Notes under the pieces: model-generated
The model's input: only the letters and a program-made list of their open reading frames with translations
Databases searched by the model: none
What the model was told of the DNA's origin: nothing
Program-made: the position numbers and the translations under genes
Shown here: one piece after another, positions 35,258-43,572 of the stretch
Numbering within the stretch: position 1 is the first letter of the stretch
Layout of the letters: every line of letters starts with the position of its first letter
Assembly: GCF_020740895.1 (NCBI RefSeq)
Contig: NZ_JAILXP010000002.1
Location: 1-62,640, forward strand
Reading direction: 5' to 3'
DNA length: 62,640 bases
DNA from: Streptomyces sp. UNOB3_S3
GTDB lineage: Bacteria > Actinomycetota > Actinomycetes > Streptomycetales > Streptomycetaceae

Positions 35258-36207
35258 AGACCACAACCGTCGTGCGGGTGGGCAGCCGCAACAGCCCCAT
35301 GGCTCGCTGGCAGACCGACTGGTGCGTGGAACTGCTGTCCAAGGCCCACCCCGGCATCTGCTTCGAGATCACCACGATGGCCTCACAGGGCGACCGCTAC
35401 CACGGTCCCCTCTCCCGCATCGGCGGGAAAGGCTCGTTCGTCAAAGCCCTGGACCGCGCCTTGCTGGACGGGGAGGTGGACGTCACCGTCTCCTGTGTGA
35501 AGGACCTGCCCAGCCCGCACGACCGGCAGCCGGGTGTAAGCATCGGCGCGGCCCTCGAGCGCGGCGACGTCCGCGACGCCCTCGTCCTCCCCTCCGGCAG
35601 GCCGCCCATCGCTCTCACCGACCTGCCGCACGGAGCCCGGGTAGGGACCAGTGCCCCGCGCCGCATCGCCCAGCTCCGTCAGCGCCACCCGCGCCTGGAG
35701 CCCGTGCTCGTCCGCGGCAACGCCGACACCCGAATCGCCCGCCTGGACGACGGCAGCAACGGACTCGACGCGCTGCTCGTCGCCTACGCCGGCCTGCACT
35801 GCCTCGGCCAGACCCACCGCGCGACGCAGATCCTCGACCCGGCGCTGTGGCTGCCGGCCTCCGGCGCCGGCATGGTCGTCGCCGAATACCGCACCGACGA
35901 CACCATGATCCGCGACCTCCTCGCACCGATCACGCACCCGGCCACCGCCACCGCGCTCGCCGCCGAACGTGCCACCCTGGCGGCACTGCGCGGCAACTGC
36001 ATGACCGCGGCCTCCGTCCACGCCATCCTCACCGGCGACACGGTGACCGTCCACGCCGCGGTGTTCGCCCCGGACGGCCACACCGCCATCCAGACCCAGG
36101 CCACCGGGGCGGTGCACCAGGCCGACGCCGTGGGCCGCCGCGCCGCCGAGCAGCTCCTGCACGACGGCGCAGCCGCGCTCCTGCACGCTCTCCCGCGCAT
36201 GCCCTGA
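35254..36207 (+). CDS. HemC-like porphobilinogen deaminase paralogue
   Basis: This 317-residue protein belongs to the hydroxymethylbilane synthase family, which links four porphobilinogen units. Conserved blocks are VRVGSRNSPMARWQTD, RIGGKGSFVKALDRALL, SCVKDLPSPHD with the catalytic Asp (usual HSMKD is SCVKD), VGTSAPRRIAQLR, VRGNADTRIARLD and LRGNCMTAAS, whose Cys would hold the dipyrromethane cofactor. The usual GQGA-x-GIE is changed to GAGMVVAE. It starts at GTG overlapping the MFS stop (GTGA). Placement among exporters, Nudix and HIT genes, without other haem genes, suggests a specialised role. Confidence 0.8.
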   Translation: MKTTTVVRVGSRNSPMARWQTDWCVELLSKAHPGICFEITTMASQGDRYHGPLSRIGGKGSFVKALDRALLDGEVDVTVSCVKDLPSPHDRQPGVSIGAALERGDVRDALVLPSGRPPIALTDLPHGARVGTSAPRRIAQLRQRHPRLEPVLVRGNADTRIARLDDGSNGLDALLVAYAGLHCLGQTHRATQILDPALWLPASGAGMVVAEYRTDDTMIRDLLAPITHPATATALAAERATLAALRGNCMTAASVHAILTGDTVTVHAAVFAPDGHTAIQTQATGAVHQADAVGRRAAEQLLHDGAAALLHALPRMP

Positions 36208-36258
36208 CCGCGCCACCCTGTCGGACAAACCACCCACCGGCTCGAAGGGACGTCGCTC

Positions 36259-36846
36259 ATGGCTCTGCTCAACCAGGACTCCGACGAGAACCCCAGCCCA
36301 GGGCGGCCCAGGATGACGGATGCCCAGTACGTGGGCAGTCGCAACGCGCTGTGGAGTCGCGTATCGGCTCTGTTCACCGACAGTCGCGGCCGCGTGGTCC
36401 TTGAGGACGTCGACTACCGTGCCGCACGTCTGTTTCCAGGCGGAGCCATCGACGCCGGCGAATCGCCCTCCCTCGCTGTCGCGCGCGAGGCCCGCGAGGA
36501 GCTCGGCCTCGCCCGCAGCTTCTCCCGGGCCCTGGCCATCGACTGGGTGCCTCCCAGCGCCCCTGGCTACCCGCAGGGGTTTCCCGGCGAGGTGATCTAC
36601 GTGTTCGACGGCGGGACCCTGACCGAGGACGACTTCACCCGGATACGTCTGCCGGAGCAGGAAGTCACCGGCGTCCGCTGCGTCGAACCCGCGCTCCTCC
36701 CCCACCACATGAACCCCGGCAACGCCCGGCGCACCCTGGCCGCCCTCCGCGCCGCCCGGGAGAAACTCGGCCTTCCGGCTCCAGCCCGGCAATCGCTCAC
36801 CGAACTCCTGCCCTGGCGGCCCGCCCAAGGCTCCGCGGTCCGGTAA
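36259..36846 (+). CDS. Nudix hydrolase
   Basis: This 195-residue protein has a complete Nudix box: GGAIDAGESPSLAVAREARE-ELGL. VSALFTDSRGRVVLEDVDYR precedes it, and QGFPGEVIYVFDGGTLTEDD with LLPHHMNPGNARRTLAALR follows. GAAGGGA lies upstream of ATG 36259; an ATG at 36313 would give a shorter protein beginning MTDAQYVGSRNALW, which fits the usual family start. The substrate is unknown. It is one of three Nudix genes in this run. Confidence 0.8.
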   Translation: MALLNQDSDENPSPGRPRMTDAQYVGSRNALWSRVSALFTDSRGRVVLEDVDYRAARLFPGGAIDAGESPSLAVAREAREELGLARSFSRALAIDWVPPSAPGYPQGFPGEVIYVFDGGTLTEDDFTRIRLPEQEVTGVRCVEPALLPHHMNPGNARRTLAALRAAREKLGLPAPARQSLTELLPWRPAQGSAVR

Positions 36847-36951
36847 CCGCACATGGCCGGAAGAGCGCCGCCGCGCCCGTGCTGCGCAACTGCCCGGACA
36901 CGGTTCACGTCGATTCCCCGACGAGAAGCACGTCCGTGAGGAGAAGCTGCG

Positions 36952-37290
36952 GTGGACCTTGCCGAGATGCAGCAGCGAGCAGTGGAGATCCACGGTCTGT
37001 ATGACGAGCTGAACCGCCGCGAGCGGCGCGTCTGGCGGCGAGACGAGTTCCTCGTCGGCTTCATGGGGGATGTCGGCGACCTCGCCAAACTGATCATGGC
37101 CGAGGAGGGGGCGCGGCAGGCCCCGGGAGGGCGCGCGGCGCTGGAACACGAGCTGGCCGATTGCCTGTGGTCGGTGCTGATTCTCGCCTACCTGTACGAC
37201 GTCGACCTGGCCGGTGCCTCCCGGCGCACGATGACTGAGCTGGAGGAGTCGATTGCGGCACAACTGGCTGACCCCGGTGAGCCGACGTAA
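36952..37290 (+). CDS. MazG-like nucleotide pyrophosphohydrolase-fold protein
   Basis: This 112-residue helical protein reads from GTG 36952. FLVGFMGDVGDLAKLIMAEE and ALEHELADCLWSVLILA show the E-x2-D metal-binding pattern of all-alpha NTP pyrophosphatases (MazG, dUTPase-like). Such enzymes cleave nucleoside triphosphates to monophosphates and pyrophosphate. It lies 105 bases after the Nudix gene in the same direction. Length fits a minimal single-domain member. Confidence 0.65.
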   Translation: MDLAEMQQRAVEIHGLYDELNRRERRVWRRDEFLVGFMGDVGDLAKLIMAEEGARQAPGGRAALEHELADCLWSVLILAYLYDVDLAGASRRTMTELEESIAAQLADPGEPT

Positions 37291-37419
37291 TCCTCTGGCC
37301 CCGGCGCTGCTGAAGACGGCAGCCCGCCGCACGGATCACCTGGCAGGCGCCTTCGGTCAGCTCGCACGAGGCGGTCGGGCTTCGAGCTCAACGAGGGCAC
37401 CAGCGAGAGGAGAAGTCTT

Positions 37420-37906
37420 GTGACGGATCAAGGACGGATCAGGATCGCGGCAAGCGGCCTGGTGGTACGGGACGAGCACGTGCTCCTGGTGCGGGGGGAC
37501 TGGCCGCGCCCGGGGACCTGGTGGCTGCCCGGCGGCGGCCAGCAGGCCGGGGAGACCCTGGCGGCCTGTGCGGAGCGGGAGGTGTTCGAGGAGACGGGCG
37601 TGCGGGTGAAGGCTGAGGGCCTGGTGGTGGTGCGCGAGTACATCCAGGGCAACCACCCGGAGGGGCACCGGATGCTGTCCGGTGCGGGGCACCGGGTCGA
37701 CGCGATGTTTCGGTGCCGCATTCTCCAGGAGCCGCAGGCTCGGCGGGCCCGCCCAGGACTCCGTACAGCTCGGCATCGAGTGGGTCGCGCTGGACAAGAT
37801 CGCCGGGCTGCGCACGCTGCCTCCGTGTCTGCCGACCGTCATCACGGACGCCTTCGCCGCCGCCCCAGGCCGGGGCACGGTCTACCTGGGCGACGCCTAT
37901 GCATGA
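37420..37906 (+). pseudogene. Nudix hydrolase gene with a frameshift
   Basis: The frame from GTG 37420 encodes VLLVRGDWPRPGTWWLPGGG and the Nudix box GGGQQAGETLAACAEREVFE-ETGV, then breaks near 37735. A second frame carries LGGPAQDSVQLGIEWVALDK and CLPTVITDAFAAAPGRGTVY to a stop at 37906. The joined protein of about 161 residues would be normal in length, so a single indel in the GC-rich segment is the only fault. Its stop overlaps the HIT gene start by 8 bases. Confidence 0.65.
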
Positions 37907-38510
37907 ACCATCACCACAGCCCGGCCGTGGGCCTGTGCGGGAGCCGATGGACCTCGGCGCCTACGCCCAGCGCACCCGCACGGAGCCGTGCTTCATCTGC
38001 GCACTCCTCTCCGGGGACCCGGGCTACGAGCACCACGTGATCGCAGAGGACGGTGAGCATGTCGCCTTCCTCGACCGGTGGCCGACCCTTCCCGGGAAGG
38101 TCCTCGTCGCACCCACACAGCACGTCGAGCATATCGTCCGGGACCTGGACGAGCCCGCGTACGTGCGGCTGATGCTGTTCGTCCGTCGCGTGGCCCTCGC
38201 CGTGGAAGAGATCTGCCGGCCGGAGCGGACGTACGTCTACTCGCTGGGCAGCCAGCAGGGCAACGCTCACCTTCACTGGCACATCGCGGGGCTCCCTCCG
38301 GGCGTCCCGTATGAGAAGCAGCAGTTCCATGCCCTGATGGCCGAAAACGGCGTGATCAAAGCGCCGTCGGAGGAAATGGTCGCCCTGTCTGTGCGGCTGC
38401 GCCAAGCCCTGGCGCCATTGGGCCGTGAACTACACGAAGGAGACGACGTTGACCACAGCGGAGACCACCGGCTGGCGCGGCGACCGGATCTGCAGTGTGC
38501 TGCGGGGTGA
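37899..38510 (+). CDS. HIT-family protein
   Basis: This 203-residue protein has the histidine triad NAHLHWHIAGL (His-x-His-x-His), the nucleotide-hydrolase/transferase site of HIT proteins. CFICALLSGDPGYEHHVI, FLDRWPTLPGKVLVAPTQHV and FHALMAENG are typical of the Hint/HIT group. A Cys pair (CFIC) may bind zinc. The ATG at 37899 overlaps the Nudix gene; an ATG at 37947 is an alternative. The C-terminal 30 residues overlap the next gene and may be dispensable. Confidence 0.8.
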   Translation: MHEPSPQPGRGPVREPMDLGAYAQRTRTEPCFICALLSGDPGYEHHVIAEDGEHVAFLDRWPTLPGKVLVAPTQHVEHIVRDLDEPAYVRLMLFVRRVALAVEEICRPERTYVYSLGSQQGNAHLHWHIAGLPPGVPYEKQQFHALMAENGVIKAPSEEMVALSVRLRQALAPLGRELHEGDDVDHSGDHRLARRPDLQCAAG

Positions 38511-38955
38511 GAACCCCACGGTGTTGCGGCGCCTGGAGGCCGGCTTCGCGGTGATCGGGGACACGCAGTTCCTCCCCGGCTACTCGGTCCTCCTGGTCGA
38601 CGACCCTGGCGTGCAGCGCCTTACCGACCTTCCGAGGCGGCGTCGGCGGAGGTTCCTGGAGGGCATGGACCGCCTCGGTGAAGCCGTGGAGCTTGCCTGC
38701 CGCAGCGCCGATGCGGCGTTCCGCCGGGTGAACCTGGAGATTCTCGGTAACGCGGACCCTTACCTGCACGCCCATATCTGGCCGCGGTACTACTGGGAGC
38801 CTGCCGAACTCGTCCGCCGGCCCGTATGGCTGTACCCACACAGGCACTGGACGGACCAGCAGCATGCTCTTGGTCCGCAGCACGAGGCCCTGCGGTCCGC
38901 CATCGGGACGGAGCTCGACCGCCTGGCGGGTACGACGAGCGAAGGGCGCCGGTGA
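38449..38955 (+). CDS. second HIT-like protein
   Basis: The TTG at 38449 is chosen because GAAGGAG (38436-38442) lies 6 bases before it; an in-frame GTG at 38425 lacks such a site. The 168-residue product contains ICSVLRGENPTVLRRLEAGF, IGDTQFLPGYSVLLVDDPG and PYLHAHIWPRYYWEP, a HIT motif with the third His replaced by Trp, as in some GalT/HIT relatives. It overlaps the end of HIT gene 1 by 62 bases and the start of the HAD gene by GTGA. Confidence 0.7.
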   Translation: MTTAETTGWRGDRICSVLRGENPTVLRRLEAGFAVIGDTQFLPGYSVLLVDDPGVQRLTDLPRRRRRRFLEGMDRLGEAVELACRSADAAFRRVNLEILGNADPYLHAHIWPRYYWEPAELVRRPVWLYPHRHWTDQQHALGPQHEALRSAIGTELDRLAGTTSEGRR

Positions 38956-39419
38956 CCGATGTGACGAAGGTGGGCCTGTTCGACCTCGACGACAGCCTCG
39001 TGGACCGTGCCGGCACGTACGCGCGATGGGCGACGGAGTTCTCCAGGGAACGCGGGGTGCCCCTCGGCTGGCCGCTGGAGACAGACCCGATGTACTCCTC
39101 CCGCAGGGTCGCCTTCTTCGAACTGATGAAGGACACCTTCAACATGTCCGGGACCGTCGACGAGCTGCATGCCGAGTACCGGCGCCGCATGCGGATCTTC
39201 CGCCATGCCCTCGCGGCTCTCGACGCCGAGCCGAGCCCGCGGGCCGTCATGGTCGGTGATTCCCTCACGGCGGACGTGGGCGGGGCACTCGCGGCCGGGC
39301 TGTCGGCCGTGTGGGGCTCGCACAGCCGCCCGCCGCCAGCGGGTGGGCCGTGGCCGCACCGGACGGTCGTCACCATCTGCGATGCCCTCGAACTGCTGTT
39401 GAAGGAGAGCTGCCCGTGA
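38952..39419 (+). CDS. HAD-superfamily protein with an internal deletion
   Basis: The 155-residue product starts at GTG 38952 (GTGA overlap). Motif I is present (LFDLDDSLVDRAGTYARWA), and motif IV is intact in VMVGDSLTADVGGALAAGL. The middle is missing: EYRRRM is followed directly by RIFRHALAALDAEPS, whereas full HAD phosphatases have about 70-90 residues there including motif II (T/S) and motif III (Lys). The deletion is in frame. Activity is doubtful because the motif II and III residues are absent. Confidence 0.65.
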   Translation: MTDVTKVGLFDLDDSLVDRAGTYARWATEFSRERGVPLGWPLETDPMYSSRRVAFFELMKDTFNMSGTVDELHAEYRRRMRIFRHALAALDAEPSPRAVMVGDSLTADVGGALAAGLSAVWGSHSRPPPAGGPWPHRTVVTICDALELLLKESCP

Positions 39420-39790
39420 ACGGACTCGTCGGTGCAGCGGATACCCGGCTGATGGTGCTGCGCGGCAACTCCGGCTCGGGCAAGACCACCGCTGCGCGTG
39501 CCGTCCGCGAGTGCTACGGCAGCGGTCTGGCGATCGTGAGCCAGGACACCGTCCGCCGGGAGATTCTGTGCGAGGCAGACGGCCCGGTTCGGGCAACGCC
39601 CGGGCTGATCGACGTCATCGCCCGCCAGTGCCTGGACGAAAGCTTCCACGTGATCCTCGAAGGGATGACCAGGCCAGCACCGCTGCAACGACTGCCCCAG
39701 GTCTACCCAGAGAGGAGCGGCCCTCCATGGTGCCTAGGGCCTGTCCAGCGGATCATGCCGGGCCGGCCCGTCGGCGCTGAATCGCTGTAG
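39416..39790 (+). CDS. P-loop kinase (AAA_33-like), truncated by IS
   Basis: The GTG at 39416 overlaps the HAD stop. RLMVLRGNSGSGKTTAARAV holds the Walker A motif, followed by LAIVSQDTVRREILCE and ESFHVILEGM, the first half of a small zeta-toxin/kinase-like protein. Family resemblance ends near 39670. The remaining codons, with an IS-like inverted repeat at 39737, encode unrelated sequence, so the lid and C-terminal half are lost. It would phosphorylate a small molecule if whole. Confidence 0.65.
   Translation: MNGLVGAADTRLMVLRGNSGSGKTTAARAVRECYGSGLAIVSQDTVRREILCEADGPVRATPGLIDVIARQCLDESFHVILEGMTRPAPLQRLPQVYPERSGPPWCLGPVQRIMPGRPVGAESL
39737..39757. repeat. IS-type terminal inverted repeat (left copy)
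   Basis: The stretch reads GGCCTGTCCAGCGGATCATG from 39738. The reverse complement occurs with one mismatch at 41315-41334. It marks an IS5-type end inside the truncated kinase gene. Confidence 0.6.
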
Positions 39791-39881
39791 CGACCCGCCG
39801 GACAAGGAGCTGGGTGGAGCAGATTGGGTCCGTCGATAAATACCTCGACATCGGTCGCGGTGATCGGGGACGCTTCGCGCG

Positions 39882-40388
39882 ATGACCAGAATCGACGACA
39901 CCCCATCCGCGTGGGACGAGCGCACCCAGCTCACCACGTTTCTCGACTACGCACGTGACACCGCCCTCGCCAAGTGCGATGGCGTCTCCGCGGAGAACGC
40001 GCGCAAGGCGCTCCTGCCGGGCTCACCGCTGATGACCATGAGCGGAGTGATCAACCACCTCCGCTGGGTCGAGTACTACTGGTTCCAAGTGGTCTTCCTC
40101 GGCGAGGAAGACCGGGGCCCCTGGACCGAGGAGGACCCCGACCGCGAGATGCGTATCGCCGTCGACTTCCCGCTCACGCAGTTGCTCGACGAATACGCCG
40201 AACAGAGCGCCCGATACCGCGAACTGGTCGCCGGGAGCGCCCTGGACAAGCAGGCCCAGCGGTCCGTCCGCAACGGCCTCCACGTCGACCTGCGCTGGAT
40301 CCTCCTCCACCTCACCGAGGAGACGGCCCGCCACAACGGCCACCTGGACATCCTGCGCGAGATGCTCGACGGCACGACCGGCAACTAG
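39882..40388 (+). CDS. DinB/DUF664 family protein
   Basis: This 168-residue four-helix protein resembles DinB-like metalloenzymes that use mycothiol: LTTFLDYARDTALAKCDGVS, SGVINHLRWVEYYWFQVVFL (with the first metal His), LRWILLHLTEETARHNGHLD (two further His) and ILREMLDG. The three-His set is complete, so the protein may be active, for instance in mycothiol-dependent transfer or detoxification. It lies between two IS5-type inverted repeats together with a transposase gene, so it may be a passenger gene of that element. Confidence 0.8.
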   Translation: MTRIDDTPSAWDERTQLTTFLDYARDTALAKCDGVSAENARKALLPGSPLMTMSGVINHLRWVEYYWFQVVFLGEEDRGPWTEEDPDREMRIAVDFPLTQLLDEYAEQSARYRELVAGSALDKQAQRSVRNGLHVDLRWILLHLTEETARHNGHLDILREMLDGTTGN

Positions 40389-41334
40389 ATCCGGCGGAGA
40401 TCATGGGCGGATCCAGAGTCGAGTGGAGGCGACGGTGACGGTGCCGTGGAAGATGTAGCCGCGCTTGCCGAACCTCGTGGCCACGGCCCGGGAGTTCTTC
40501 AACGCGTTGATCGTCCGCTCAACTTCCTTCCTTCGCTTGCAGATCGTCCTGTCGAAGCCTGCGGGTCGGCCGCCCTTACTGCCCCTTCGTTGGCGGTTGG
40601 CCCGCTGGTTCTTCGGTTCGGGGATGGTGTGCTTGATCTGGCGTCGTCGCAGGTAGCGGCGGTTGCGGCGGGAGGAGTACGCCTTGTCGCCGCCGAGATG
40701 GTCGGGCCGCGTGCGCGGGTGTCCGCCACCGAGGCGGCCGACACGGATGCGTTCCAAGACCGGGATGAGCTGCGGAGCGTCGCCCCACTGGCCCGGAGTG
40801 ATCAGCAGGGCCAGGGGGCGACGTCCACCCTCACCGGCGAGGTGGATCTTGCAGGTCAGGCCGCCCCGGGAGCGTCCCAGTCCCTCGTCGAGGCGGTGCT
40901 GCAGGGGCGTGCGTCTTTCCCTGGCACTCGTGGCGGATTCTTACGAGCCCCAGCAGCGTGCTGATGGGCCTGGCAGGAGGTCGAATCGACGCTCACCATT
41001 GACCAGTAGATCCGGCCTTCAGCGTCGGCGTCGGCCAGGACGGCTGCGAAGATCTCCTCCCAGGTGCCGTCCACCGACCAACGTCTGTGCCGTTCGTACA
41101 CCGTCTTCCATGGACCGAAACGCGCAGGTAGATCCCGCCATGGCACCCCAGTGCGCAGTCGGTACAGGATCCCGTTGATGACCCTGCGGTGGCCGGCCCA
41201 ACGGCTGCCTCGCTGCCCGGACTTCGGCAGATGCGGATTCAGCCGGGCCCACTCCTCATGCGTTAAGTCTCCCCGCCCCATGCTCATGCCAACGACCCGA
41301 AGTCACGACGGTCACATGATCCGCTGGACAGCCC
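40389..41334 (-). mobile_element. IS5-family element with transposase in more than one frame
   Basis: The transposase begins at 41287: LTHEEWARLNPHLPKSGQRG, INGILYRLRTGVPWRDLPAR, RIYWSMVSVDSTSCQAHQHA. A frame change near 40900 leads to GGDKAYSSRRNRRYLRRRQI and RRKEVERTINALKNSRAVAT (40401-40757). The right end is CATGATCCGCTGGACAGCCC at 41315-41334. A weaker copy, TCCGGCGGAGATCATG, is found near 40391, and a better match lies at 39738. The IS is therefore either about 0.95 kb, or about 1.6 kb including the DinB gene. Confidence 0.75.
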
Positions 41335-41935
41335 ACCCGGTCGTTCCGGTACGTGCTCGGCTGGGGGACGAGGTGGTCCAAGCAGCCGTTAAAAACGGTG
41401 TGCGGCAAGTGGTCTCCCTGGCCGCGGGCCTGGAGTCCCGGGTCCTGCGGCTGGAGCTTCCCACGGATCTGGTCTACATGGAGGTCGACCTTCCCGCCCT
41501 GCTGGAAGCCAGGAGTCAGCGGCTGGCGCAGGCCGGGGCGGCGGCCCTCTGGCCCGGACGCTGTGGGTCGTGGAAGGGCTGCTGCCCTACCTCGATGCCG
41601 ACGCCTGTCACACGCTGCTGCGCACCGTTCGAGGCATGTCGGCCCCCGGCAGCCGGCTGTGGTGCGACCACGTGCACCCCGATGTGTTCGCCGCAGCGCA
41701 TTACGCGCCGGTCCTCAGGAGTCTGGACGAGCTCGGAGTGCTGTGGGCCAGTGGCTGGACGGATCCCGTGACGCGGCTCGCAGCCGACGGCTGGCAGGCC
41801 CGTGCCTGGACGGTCAAGGACCTGGCACGCCCCGAGCCCGGCAGTCCACCGGCCGCCTGGATGCCCCCGGTCCCCGCCAGGGCGAACACCTCCGACTCCG
41901 GATACCACTGGCTGATCTGGGCGTACACCGCTTGA
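41335..41935 (+). pseudogene. leucine carboxyl-type (PPM1) SAM methyltransferase, damaged
   Basis: The first frame begins next to the IS end and encodes LGDEVVQAAVKNGVRQVVSL, AAGLESRVLRLELP and VYMEVDLPALLEARSQRL, the SAM-binding half of PPM1-type methyltransferases. A second frame from about 41555 continues LARTLWVVEGLLPYLDADAC to YHWLIWAYTA at 41935. About 40-50 residues between the two parts are missing. The N-terminus is cut by the IS. It was probably part of the gene run to the left before the insertion. Confidence 0.6.
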
Positions 41936-41968
41936 GAGTGCCCTCGGCCCCCATACGAGGGAGACGCA

Positions 41969-42937
41969 ATGCCCCTGTCTACCACCAACGCGGCAACCTT
42001 CGGAACGGAAGTATCCTCCGAGCACCGTGAGTTACTCGCCGGGCTGATCGCCACCCCCAAACGTCTCGCCACCAAATGGCTCTACGACACCTGCGGCAGC
42101 GCGCTCTACACGGCCATCGCCCAGCAGCCCGAGTACTACATCGATGAGGCCGAACGGGAGATCGTCGCCCAGCACGGCGGGGACATCGCGGCCCGGGCCC
42201 GTCCACGTACTCTGGTCGACCTCGGCGCGGGCTCCGCCGGAAAGACCCGGCTGCTGCTCGACGCCCTGAGCGCGGTTGGATCGCTGGACCGGTACGTTCC
42301 CGTCGACGTCAGCGACACCAGCTTTCGGGACATGACGCGGAATCTGCGTGCCGTCTATCCCGAGTTGGACATCCAGCCGCGCACCGCCGACTTCAGCTCA
42401 CCGCTCGGCCTGGACCCGCAGACCGCTTCCGTCCTGTTCGCTTTTTTCGGGGCCACCTACGGAAACTTCCGTCCCGCCGAACGACAGCGGTTCCTGGCCG
42501 CACTCCGGAGCCAGATGCGCCGGGGCGACGGACTTCTCCTGGGCACTGACCTGGTGAAGGACGAGGCGACCCTGAAGGCCGCCTACGACGACCGCGCCGG
42601 AGTCACCGCCGCGTTCGTCAGGAACGGCCTGACGGTCCTCAACCGGGAACTCGGTGCGAACTTCCGCCTCCGCGACTTCGACCACGATGTCACCTGGAAC
42701 CCGTACCTGAGTCGCATCGAGAACGCGCTGCGGGCCCGCCGCTCCCACACTGTCACACTCGCCTTGCTGGACCGTGCTGTCCCCTTCGCGACCGGAGAGC
42801 GTCTACATGTAGGTATATCGGTCAAGTTCCGTCAGAAGGACGTCCGCTCCGAACTGGCACAGGCGGGCCTGCGACTGGATCGGTGGTGGACCGACAGCGC
42901 GAGCCGATATGCCGTATCACTGGCGATGACCGCCTGA
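41969..42937 (+). CDS. EgtD-like histidine/amino-acid N-methyltransferase
   Basis: This 322-residue protein has the length and motifs of L-histidine N-alpha-methyltransferase EgtD: WLYDTCGSALYTAIAQQPEY, LVDLGAGSAGKTRLLLDAL (SAM site), YVPVDVSDTSFRDMTRNLR and LFAFFGATYGNFRPAERQRF. EgtD makes hercynine for ergothioneine. Here egtA, egtB, egtC and egtE are absent, so this may act on another amino acid or natural product. GAGGGAGACG precedes ATG 41969. It follows the damaged PPM1-type methyltransferase by 33 bases. Confidence 0.8.
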   Translation: MPLSTTNAATFGTEVSSEHRELLAGLIATPKRLATKWLYDTCGSALYTAIAQQPEYYIDEAEREIVAQHGGDIAARARPRTLVDLGAGSAGKTRLLLDALSAVGSLDRYVPVDVSDTSFRDMTRNLRAVYPELDIQPRTADFSSPLGLDPQTASVLFAFFGATYGNFRPAERQRFLAALRSQMRRGDGLLLGTDLVKDEATLKAAYDDRAGVTAAFVRNGLTVLNRELGANFRLRDFDHDVTWNPYLSRIENALRARRSHTVTLALLDRAVPFATGERLHVGISVKFRQKDVRSELAQAGLRLDRWWTDSASRYAVSLAMTA

Positions 42938-43572
42938 GCAGGGAATAGTGCGGCCGATGGCCCAGAGACGCCGGGTGGTGACCATGTTGTGGCGCACCAC
43001 CCGGTAGTCAGGGGTGAACATCTCGACAATAGCGGGCGAAGCCCTCCCGATCCTCTCGCTCCTCCTTGTTCGCACCGTAAGCGTTGAGGTGCTTTCAGGG
43101 CATGGTCGACCATTTGTCCGAGACCGTGGGGTCCGCCGTCGGGGCGCCCTGGTGGGGCCGATGGGCCCGATGGCCGGGTTGGGAGTCAACGCGGCCTGCA
43201 TCGCGCTAGGTTCGCTGCTCGTCTGCGTGGCGTTGCCACGCGGAATGGGACGACCGGACGGGCGCACTGCAGGGAGGGGAAGGGGCGCCGGTGATGCGGA
43301 AGGCGGGTTCACGACCAATCTCGCAGGCCTACGCCCGGAATGGCGTGAGATGGGCCGCCACCGCGGCAGCGGGCGAGCTGGCCGGTCCATCAGCCACCAC
43401 CCCGGCAGACACTGCCCAAAGCGCCTGGGCTGGCGCCACACCACGGTCCCGTGCCGCATCCGGGCTGGGCCCCTGACCGAGGGGGCTTCTCGTACGGTCC
43501 GGGATCCAGGGCCGATTGTCAGTGGTGGGTGAGACGGTGGGAGCACCAAGTCGGAAAGAGGGGGACACCGTC
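42938..43572. other. gene-poor stretch with a possible transporter remnant
   Basis: No intact gene is recognised. On the plus strand the stretch GVNAACIALGSLLVCVALPR (about 43180-43240) looks like the last helix of an MFS-type permease, flanked by Arg-rich translation with no family match. Its surroundings carry no start site that I trust. Confidence 0.3.

Noticed and set aside
35254-36207. Housekeeping hemC
   Set aside because: No other haem genes are adjacent, and key motifs around the active site differ.
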